From positions 1 through 8,521 of the forward strand of contig CAIYYW010000010.1 in assembly GCA_903930515.1 (NCBI GenBank): a DNA stretch of 8,521 nucleotides. Reading direction: 5' to 3'. The translations under genes and the position numbers were made by a program. Each line of letters begins with the position of its first letter. The stretch's first letter is position 1. Below are positions 1 through 5,283 of the stretch, piece by piece. The notes under the pieces were generated by a model. The model did no database searches. It was not told the origin of the DNA and saw nothing but the letters and a program-made list of their open reading frames with translations. Origin of the DNA: an uncultured delta proteobacterium. Lineage in GTDB: Bacteria > RBG-13-61-14 > DRUE01.

Positions 1-1046
1 AGGATTTTCAGTTGTTTGACCTGGTCGGGGTACAGGTCCCCCTCCAATTGCGCGGAAGCCCCGATGCAGAATTTGCCTCCGCTGCCTAGAATGATCGCGG
101 TCATCCTGACCAGGTCGTTGGGGTCGTCCCGCAGGGACGGGTCCTGCCACCATTTGCCCGCCGGCGAGATCAGCTCCACGCTATGGGCCATCACCCGCCG
201 GCCCAGAGTGGCCCATTTCCAGGCGCCGGTAAAAATTGGCAGACGCATGGCCCCGGTCTTCACCAGCTTGATGTAATTGCCGGTGAGGTCGTGGGCCTCG
301 CCGCTGGTGTAGTCCAGTTTTTTATAGGCGCTGGGAAAGTAGTTAGAGAGGTTGAAGGTGATCACCGTGTTCCGGTAGTTGGCGCGGAAGAAATCTATTG
401 TCAGTTTTGTTGCATGGTCGGGCCAATACCAATCAAACCACATCCCGTCCGGATGATACTGCTCCATTATTTCCCGGTACTGCCCCTGCAGGTATTCTTC
501 ATATATCGGCTGCGGGTCCATGCTCAGGTCGGAAAAGGTGGAATGGGGGTTGGGCTGGATCGAGTTGAACTTGGGATTATGATCAAATACGGTGGAGTAG
601 TAATACATAAAAGGAATCCCGGCTTTACGGCTGAACTCGGCAAATTGACCGCAATAGTCCGGGTCGGTTCTCCAATCGGTAAGCTTGGTGTTGAAGTAGC
701 AAATCCCATCATGCCACTTGGACTCGAAAATGTGATAATCCGCGCCGGCGTTTTGACTCAACTTGACCCAGTCCTCTATTTTACAGAACGGACCGTTGAA
801 TTTGATTTTTCCATGCTCATCCATCATGGATGGATTGAATTTATCGTAATCCCGATCCCAGTCCATCCCCGGGCGATATTCAATTTGATACATTATTCCC
901 AGCCCCGGTTTCTTCCACCATGGATCGCTTGGGATGAATGCGTGCCGGGCGGGGAAAACCAGCCGCCGTAAAATATTGGCGAAAGCAAACGATACTTCCG
1001 GCACCATCCACCTGATAACTCTTCTGCCATTCCGGTTTTTTGACAT
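1..1046 (-). CDS. Alpha-L-fucosidase-like glycoside hydrolase (GH29 type), 3' end outside the window
   Basis: The minus strand is open from ATG at 1046 to the window edge (348 residues, no stop reached). The product resembles GH29 alpha-L-fucosidases, which remove terminal L-fucose from glycans with retention of configuration. Seen: WWKKPGLGIMYQIE (about 43-56), which aligns with the GH29 opening W-F-x-x-x-K-F-G-x-F-x-H-W-G; the signature SKWHDGICYFNTKLTDW (109-125), matching AKHHDGF..F.SK.T.W; and YHPDGMWFDWYW (197-208), where D205 is at the usual catalytic nucleophile position. The general acid cannot be assigned. The HWG histidine is replaced, so this is a divergent member and fucose specificity is inferred. 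No clear signal peptide is seen; the N-terminus is basic with a moderately hydrophobic stretch. The start has only a weak ribosome site; Met14 and Met52 are alternatives. It lies 98 bp downstream of the helical-repeat gene on the same strand and may share its transcript. Confidence 0.8.
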   Translation of the reverse strand, partial: MSKNRNGRRVIRWMVPEVSFAFANILRRLVFPARHAFIPSDPWWKKPGLGIMYQIEYRPGMDWDRDYDKFNPSMMDEHGKIKFNGPFCKIEDWVKLSQNAGADYHIFESKWHDGICYFNTKLTDWRTDPDYCGQFAEFSRKAGIPFMYYYSTVFDHNPKFNSIQPNPHSTFSDLSMDPQPIYEEYLQGQYREIMEQYHPDGMWFDWYWPDHATKLTIDFFRANYRNTVITFNLSNYFPSAYKKLDYTSGEAHDLTGNYIKLVKTGAMRLPIFTGAWKWATLGRRVMAHSVELISPAGKWWQDPSLRDDPNDLVRMTAIILGSGGKFCIGASAQLEGDLYPDQVKQLKI

Positions 1047-1124
1047 AGTTCCCGCTTCTCCCGATCCTTTTTTCAGATCAACGACATCTCCTGATCGCTT
1101 TCGATCTATTTCGCATACGATACA

Positions 1125-1144
1125 GCTTATAGATCAGTATAAGC
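1125..1144 (-). other. Perfect stem-loop directly after the stop of the helical-repeat gene
   Basis: GCTTATA (1125-1131) and TATAAGC (1138-1144) form a perfect 7-bp inverted repeat around a 6-base loop. The repeat begins one base after the TAG stop (1145-1147). No U-tract follows on the minus strand, so it is not a canonical intrinsic terminator. It could be a 3' stabilising or processing hairpin between this gene and the fucosidase-like gene. It could also be chance in an AT-rich spacer. Confidence 0.4.
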
Positions 1145-1981
1145 CTATTTTTCCGGATACTCCTTGCCGGTGATCGTTTTCCACAGTTGTCTCCCGTTGC
1201 GTCGAGCCACCTTATTGGCGATGACTTCGTCGGGAAAACAATTGGGGTCCATCTTCAACGCCGTGTCAAGGAGTTTTAGAGCGGCTTCCTTGTCTTCAAA
1301 ATAACGGTACATGAACCTGGCCTTGTAATTGTAGTTGTCGATAATGCGCGGTTCCTTCTCGATGGCCGTGTCTATTTGAACCATAGCCTCGTCAACATAT
1401 TTCCGGCCGACCATTTCGACCACTTTTTTGGGCACCCGCGAGAGGATTTCGGCCCAGAGCCGGCCCGGGGCGCCGTAATCATAATCGGGGTCATGGTCAA
1501 GCACGTACTGGGTATGTTTATAAATACTGGGAAAGGCTGCGGCTTGGGCAAATATGGAACTGAACTCCAGGCCCGCGGCCTTGTTGACCGCGTACCAGTA
1601 ATGACCGGCCGGAGTCTCCTTGATCTTCATGGATTTTTGCGAGGCTTCCATGCCACTAGCATAGAGCCTCACCAGTTTTTCCTGCTGCTCCGGGGTCTGT
1701 TTGGGGAGGTTGTCCCCATACTGCCAATAGTAACGGGAAAAGTCCGACAGGATGGCTGGGGTATTGGGATCGAGTTTGTCCGCTTGCTCCATCAAAGAAA
1801 CACATTGTTTGAAAATCTCCGCATTGGAATCGGTTTTTTCCAACGCCCATGCCTTGTCAACCAGCTTCTGGGCCTCGGGGTTTTTTGAGGTTGACTTAAT
1901 CAGCCCGCCCGCCAATGCCGGCAAGGAGACAGCAAGCAAGAAAACCGCGATTGCAATTGTTAAAGCCACTTTTCTTTTCAT
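1145..1981 (-). CDS. Exported TPR-like protein resembling the TatT (TRAP transporter T-component) family
   Basis: 278 residues. The start at 1981 is chosen because AGGAAGG sits about 5 bases upstream and the protein then opens with a typical Sec signal: MKRK, a hydrophobic stretch (about 6-20), then LPALA-GG with cleavage near residue 24. The mature part is all-helical, with TPR-like pairs at about 54-90, 100-140 and 193-247 (the pattern A..x.x.D.AL..DPN is clear at the end). The segments GHYWYAVNKAAGLE (126-139) and DYDYGAPGRLWAEIL (166-180) resemble TatT proteins, periplasmic partners of some TRAP transporters. That family call is from memory of the pattern. No TRAP genes are visible, so a role in ligand handling or scaffolding for the glycan genes is only inference. 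An in-frame ATG at 2014 would add 11 residues but has no ribosome site and would bury the signal peptide. Confidence 0.72.
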   Translation of the reverse strand: MKRKVALTIAIAVFLLAVSLPALAGGLIKSTSKNPEAQKLVDKAWALEKTDSNAEIFKQCVSLMEQADKLDPNTPAILSDFSRYYWQYGDNLPKQTPEQQEKLVRLYASGMEASQKSMKIKETPAGHYWYAVNKAAGLEFSSIFAQAAAFPSIYKHTQYVLDHDPDYDYGAPGRLWAEILSRVPKKVVEMVGRKYVDEAMVQIDTAIEKEPRIIDNYNYKARFMYRYFEDKEAALKLLDTALKMDPNCFPDEVIANKVARRNGRQLWKTITGKEYPEK

Positions 1982-2000
1982 AGCTTGCCTTCCTATCGGA

Positions 2001-2126
2001 TTTTCAAAATTCATCGCTACCGACTATCTGGTGTCCCATCACTTCAAGAATCTGGACAGTTCCCTCGACCCCGAGTTGAAAGAGCGGCTGAAAAACCTGA
2101 TCCTCGCCATCCACCAGAACCGATGA
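2001..2126 (+). pseudogene. Orphan coding-like 3' tail on the plus strand (possible gene remnant)
   Basis: The plus frame ending at TGA 2124-2126 reads as a convincing protein C-terminus of about 41 residues, including SSLDPELKERLKNLILAIHQ: charged, amphipathic, and with mostly G or C at third codon positions. Upstream, the same frame merges into the antisense of the helical-repeat gene, where it no longer resembles a natural protein, and no start with a ribosome site is visible. It fills most of the 157-bp gap between the sulfatase stop and the helical-repeat start. The simplest reading is the severed tail of a gene lost by rearrangement. The tail faintly recalls the helix before the LILxHHG motif of some HD-domain hydrolases, but that is too weak to name. 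Chance is possible. Confidence 0.3.
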
Positions 2127-2138
2127 GCGGCAGGATTA

Positions 2139-3510
2139 TCACATGAACTCGCGGAACGGGTCGCCGGTTTGCCGCCGGAATTGCCGGACCCGCTCGCGAA
2201 ATTTATCCACCAGGCCTTGAGATGATTTCTCGCCGGCAAGATTGGCCTTTTCATAAGGGTCGGTTTCTAGGTCGAACAGGAATTCAAACCCATCCAGATA
2301 TTGCCAGTATTTCCATTTCCCGCTCCGCAGCCCGCGCCAGGGTTTGGTGGTGTTGAGTTCACCCTGGCCTTCGCAAAAGATCGTCTCGCGCGGCGCCACA
2401 TTCTTTCCGGCCAGGACCGAAGTCAGGTCCATTCCCGAGAGCGGCTCCGGCCATTCGATCCCGGCCAGGCCGCAAAGAGTGGGGGACCAGGTCGAGGTGC
2501 GAAACCAGACGGTCATCCGCGGCCGGGGCCAGACCGGGACGGCTGAACACCAACGGCACATGAATATTTTCCTCATACATGGCCATGCCCTTGTTGACCA
2601 GGCCGTGCGAGCCGGCCATCTCGCCATGGTCCGAGGTATAGATGACCACGGTGTTCGCCATCTGGCCGGTGCGGTCAAGGGCCTCGAGCAAGGCGCCGAT
2701 CTGCCGGTCCATCAGTTCGGTGAAATAACAATAGTGGCGCAAATAGGCGATCCAGGCTTTTTCCGTTTTGGGAATCTGCGCGCTGGTCGCGGGGGTTTTT
2801 AGGACTGCGGCAAACGGCGGATAAATTTTCCCGGCATCGTCGCTGAAGTTGGGCGGAAGCGAGACCGGGTATTCCGGGATCTGGCCATAGAGGCTGTAGA
2901 GGGCCGGGTAGCAGATGTCATGCGGGTTGAGCACCGAGCAGGCGCAGAGCCAGGGCCGGGGAGAATTTTTCCGGCCCTCAATCCAGTCGGCGGCATGGGC
3001 GATGGTGCTCCGGTCGCGGCCCAGGCCGAAGAGCTGGCTGGAAATCCGCATCCGCTCGAAACCGTATTTCCTGCTCTCTCCGGAATTACCGATGCCCGCG
3101 CACAGATGCCATTTGCCGAACCAGGCGGTGGCATAGTCGGCCTGCGAAAACACCCGGCCGATGGTCGGCAGCTCCGGCGGGAGCGACGGGTTGTGGTTAT
3201 AGAAGTCGGTGTTGGTGAAAATGCCGGCCTGGTGCGGGTATTTGCCGGTGATCAGGGTGGCGCGGCTGGGCGAGCAGAGCGGGTAGCTGCAATAGGCGTT
3301 CTGGAATTCGATCCCGCTCCGGCGCAGCCGGTCCAGCGTGGGCCGCTTGAGCGGCGGAGTGTGCGTCGGATACCGGTCCTGGTCGGCGAGAATGATCAGC
3401 AGGTTGGGCCGGCCGGACGCGGCCGAACCTCTCCCGCCCAGACCCGCCAGCGAGAACCCCAGCCCGAGCGAGACCCCAGTTTTCAGGAAATCTCTCCGGC
3501 TGTTTTTCAT
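2139..3510 (-). CDS. Tat-exported C-type (S1 family) sulfatase, interrupted by a one-base frameshift
   Basis: A type I formylglycine sulfatase that would hydrolyse sulfate esters on glycans outside the cytoplasm. With the frameshift repaired it is about 456 residues, normal for the family. Seen: Tat signal MKNSRRDFLKTG with a hydrophobic stretch (about 13-25); LLIILADQDR with metal-binding D43; CSPSRATLITGKYP, where C79 would be converted to formylglycine, with R83 and K90 following; FGKWH (K133, H135); and YTSDHGEMAGSHG (D294, H295) with K307. The C-terminal sulfatase features (W-R-G-L-R-S-G-K-W-K, then LFDLETDPYEKANLA) lie in the next frame. The shift maps to the C5 run at 2481-2485, after LDLVP; one C fewer restores PTLCGLAGIEWP. 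As read, frame 1 ends at 2359. Start 3510 is chosen for the Tat signal; a longer reading from 3678 would put over 50 unlikely residues before it. Specific sulfated sugar unknown. Confidence 0.88.
2481..2485 (-). other. Frameshift site in the sulfatase: C5 homopolymer on the coding strand
   Basis: The coding strand reads CTG GTC CCC CAC TCT here, whereas CTG GTC CCC ACT CTT continues the conserved sulfatase sequence in the downstream frame. The event is one extra C. A sequencing or assembly error or a recent mutation is most likely. Programmed +1 slippage at CCC-C is possible in principle, but no nearby stop or stimulator is visible: the first frame runs on for about 40 codons. Confidence 0.85.
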
Positions 3511-3516
3511 TAGGGA

Positions 3517-3545
3517 ATTGTATAGTCGCGGGGAATCTTTGTCAA
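3517..3545 (-). promoter_or_regulatory. Sigma70-type promoter for the sulfatase, predicting a leaderless mRNA
   Basis: On the minus strand, TTGACA (3545-3540, a perfect -35) is followed after exactly 17 bases by TACAAT (3522-3517, five of six matches to the -10). Six bases separate the -10 from the sulfatase ATG at 3510, so the standard start of transcription falls on the A of ATG. There is no Shine-Dalgarno sequence before this ATG, which agrees with a leaderless message. The -35 overlaps the TGA stop (3542-3544) of the upstream degenerate ORF. Confidence 0.65.
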
Positions 3546-3736
3546 AGCGGCCGGATAAGGGCCATGGGCACTTCGACAACCGTTTCACCTGCTCCGATCT
3601 TGCCCGGGAGAAGGTTTTCGGCAAAGCCCACCTAGTTCCCGATGATCGGGTAGGTTCCCCGGTCTGTCTCGAAAACATCCGGTCAACCTCCGGCTATGCA
3701 GTCAAACTTTTTCGGAGTCACTTCTTTGATCTTCAT
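3542..3736 (-). pseudogene. Small ORF of unknown function with two in-frame stops (TGA and TAG)
   Basis: From ATG 3736, preceded by AGGAGGAAG, the frame reads MKIKEVTPKKFDCIAGG, stop TGA (3683-3685), PDVFETDRGTYPIIGN, stop TAG (3632-3634), VGFAENLLPGKIGAGETV then VEVPMALIRPL and a final TGA (3542-3544). All three segments read like natural protein and remain in one frame with no indel. Together they resemble a family of about 60-residue proteins that I recall from planctomycete-like genomes, with a C-x4-CP motif, ETDRGTY, an IIGK-like turn and a final VEVP..L. On that recollection TGA replaces a Cys codon and TAG a Lys codon, each one substitution away. Its start overlaps the stop of the preceding small ORF by 4 bp (ATGA). 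Most likely a recently decayed gene. Function unknown; the family link is from memory and unverified. Confidence 0.6.
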
Positions 3737-3942
3737 TTTTCTTCCTCCTTTTTGGAGATTATTGCGATGATTTCTCCCCTGGCCTCATCAGAGAGGTCAG
3801 GCCAAGCCTTTATGATAAGCTCCAGCTCGTGCGGAAGCCGAAGAAAATTTTGGCGCACGCGAATAGCACATTTGGAGCGCAAAGAAGTGTTCGGAAAGTG
3901 TAATGGAATTGTCATCAGGGCCGATACCTGAACCCTGCTCAT
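3733..3942 (-). CDS. Small hypothetical protein (about 69 aa), translationally coupled to the degenerate ORF
   Basis: I do not recognise a named function. The start at 3942 is chosen because AGGA lies 7 bases upstream; a longer reading from 4089 adds 49 residues of low-complexity, implausible sequence. The C-terminal half (FLRLPHELELIIKAWPDL then SDEARGEIIAIISKKEEEK) forms two amphipathic helices of the pattern LP.EL..II.AWP.L....+..I..I. I recall such tails on short proteins that sit beside integrases and paired small ORFs in planctomycete-like genomes, but that is memory, not a search. The stop overlaps the ATG of the next ORF (ATGA, 3733-3736), with AGGAGG inside the last codons, so the two were evidently co-translated. 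The N-terminal half looks poorly conserved, so this may itself be a remnant. Confidence 0.45.
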   Translation of the reverse strand: MSRVQVSALMTIPLHFPNTSLRSKCAIRVRQNFLRLPHELELIIKAWPDLSDEARGEIIAIISKKEEEK

Positions 3943-4170
3943 GGCTTTATCCTGAAAGTATTTGCGCGGTTTCCATGGCAGAATTGACGAGGTTTTGTTT
4001 AGCTTGGAATTTCTTATTAAAGAAGCTCCATTCCCCCATCCTCGCCTTTGTGCCCTGGGTTGGATAATCGGGGCGCCCGTTAGCAGCAATTCCTATTGGA
4101 GTTGACTCTCGGGCCGATCAGCAGAAAATAAACATCTAGGAAAAAAGAAACACGGGCAAGAGAGATCAAG
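3943..4170. other. Intergenic stretch before nanA; no confident gene
   Basis: This 228-bp stretch is visibly more AT-rich than the flanking genes. On the minus strand, one frame is open for about 50 codons (GRPDYPTQGTKARMGEW and onward) and ends in TAA near 3948, but it has no start or recognisable motif. It may be eroded DNA upstream of the small ORF pair. The last 70 bases carry the presumed promoter and leader of the lyase gene. Confidence 0.35.
4102..4129 (+). promoter_or_regulatory. Possible weak promoter for the lyase gene
   Basis: TTGACT (4102-4107, five of six to the -35 consensus) and GAAAAT (4124-4129, four of six) are separated by 16 bases. This would give a leader of about 35 bases. 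The -10 is poor, so the call is tentative. Confidence 0.28.
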
Positions 4171-5091
4171 ATGAGAGAAAAAATTAAGGGACTGATCGCG
4201 GCGCCATACACCCCAATGAACGGCGACGGCTCCGTCAACCTCTCCGGCATCGGGCCTTATGCCCGGATGCTGGCGAAGAACGCTGTTGCCGGCGCTTTTG
4301 TCTGCGGGACCGCCGGCGAGAGTATGCTGCTTTCAATGGAGGAGCGGATGGCGGTACTGGAGGGGTGGGAGAAGGAGAGGCCGCCGGGATTCAAGGTGAT
4401 CGCGCATGTGGGCCACTTAAGCCTGCAGGAGGCCTGTCGGCTCGCGGCCCATGCAGAAAAAGTTGGGGTATGGGGCTTCGGCGCCATGCCGCCGGCTTTG
4501 TTTCGGGCCTCGCGGCTGGACGAACTGGTCGAGTTCCTCGCGCAACTGGCCGCAGCCGCGCCCAGCCTGCCGTTCTACTACTACCACATCCCCATTTTCA
4601 CCGGGGTCGACTTGGACATCTCCGAGTTGCTTTCCCGGCTCGGCCGCCGCGCGCCCAACCTGGCCGGGGTTAAGTTCACCTCAATGGACATGATGCAGTT
4701 TCGTCTCTGCTTGGAATTGGAGAACGGGCGCTTTGATATGGTCTCGGGCTACGACGAGATGATGCTCCCGGCGTTGGTGCTGGGAGCCACGGGAATGGTG
4801 GGCAGCACCTTCAACTACGCCGCGCCGCTCTACCGCCACCTCATCGAGGCCTTCACTGCGGGCGAGCTTAAGCTCGCGCAGGAACAGCAGCTAAAATGTT
4901 ACCATCTGGTCCGCTGCATCCGCTCCCAACCCGCGGATTTCCACGGCACCGCCAAGGCAATCATGAAACTGATCGGCGTCGACTGCGGCACAACGCGGCT
5001 GCCGATCCGGCCCTTCCCCGCTGATAAGGTAACGGAGCTGGAACGAGACCTCCGCGCCATCGGCTTTTTCGATTGGTGCTGCCGGGTCTGA
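4171..5091 (+). CDS. nanA: N-acetylneuraminate lyase (DapA/NanA superfamily)
   Basis: 306 residues, the full length of the family. It would cleave N-acetylneuraminate (sialic acid) to pyruvate and N-acetylmannosamine in the cytoplasm by a class I (Schiff base) aldolase mechanism. Seen: GTAGES at 46-51 (carboxylate-binding loop); YYYHIP with Y138 equivalent to E. coli Y137; GVKFTS with the Schiff-base K168; SGYDE (192-196); and GATGMVGSTFN (205-215). YHIP, GYDE and GST-x-N favour sialate lyase over dihydrodipicolinate synthase, and the YYYHIP region is closer to animal NPL than to E. coli NanA. The loop has Ala48 where Thr is usual (GSTGE or GTTGE). ATG 4171 follows GAGAG about 6-10 bases upstream. 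It is the only long plus-strand gene here and converges with the kelch-reductase-symporter operon, whose products fit the same pathway. Other 2-keto-3-deoxy acid aldolase activity is not excluded. Confidence 0.85.
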   Translation: MREKIKGLIAAPYTPMNGDGSVNLSGIGPYARMLAKNAVAGAFVCGTAGESMLLSMEERMAVLEGWEKERPPGFKVIAHVGHLSLQEACRLAAHAEKVGVWGFGAMPPALFRASRLDELVEFLAQLAAAAPSLPFYYYHIPIFTGVDLDISELLSRLGRRAPNLAGVKFTSMDMMQFRLCLELENGRFDMVSGYDEMMLPALVLGATGMVGSTFNYAAPLYRHLIEAFTAGELKLAQEQQLKCYHLVRCIRSQPADFHGTAKAIMKLIGVDCGTTRLPIRPFPADKVTELERDLRAIGFFDWCCRV

Positions 5092-5283
5092 CCGCGCAGT
5101 GATAAAAGAATTCAGCCTTTCCTATTGATGAGGGACCCTTTTGCGCCAGGGGTTGCACTTCGACAAAGGCTTGATCATCGTCATTCCCGCGACCAAACGG
5201 AGTAGGATCCGTGAATCGGGATCATCGCAAAAATCTATTATTTAATTGCGGGTGACCCCAGAAAAGACCGGAACTCCCAACCG
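5092..5283. other. Convergent intergenic spacer between nanA and the kelch gene
   Basis: Two genes end here facing each other. Candidate structures are weak: CGCAAAAAT (5226-5234) can pair with ATTT-AA-TTGCG (5240-5250) across a 5-base loop and a 2-base bulge, an AT-rich hairpin that could serve both directions. GATCATCG occurs twice in direct orientation (5173-5180, 5220-5227). No gene is visible. Confidence 0.35.

Noticed and set aside
183-971. Plus-strand open frame of 262 codons
   Set aside because: It lies antisense to the GH29-like gene, whose motifs are unmistakable on the minus strand.
2481-2485. Programmed +1 frameshift at CCC-C
   Set aside because: No nearby stop in the first frame, no visible stimulatory element, and sulfatases are not known to use recoding.
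2920-3513. Plus-strand open frame of about 197 codons opposite the sulfatase
   Set aside because: Antisense to the Tat signal and formylglycine motif; its Arg/Ala/Gly/Glu-rich composition indicates a shadow.
3511-3678. Extended sulfatase start at 3678
   Set aside because: It would place 56 residues before a canonical Tat signal and run through the degenerate ORF in another frame; the promoter also points to 3510.
3683-3685. Selenocysteine codon (TGA) in the small ORF
   Set aside because: A second stop (TAG) follows 16 codons later in the same frame and no obvious SECIS hairpin was seen, so decay is preferred; kept only as a point to exclude.
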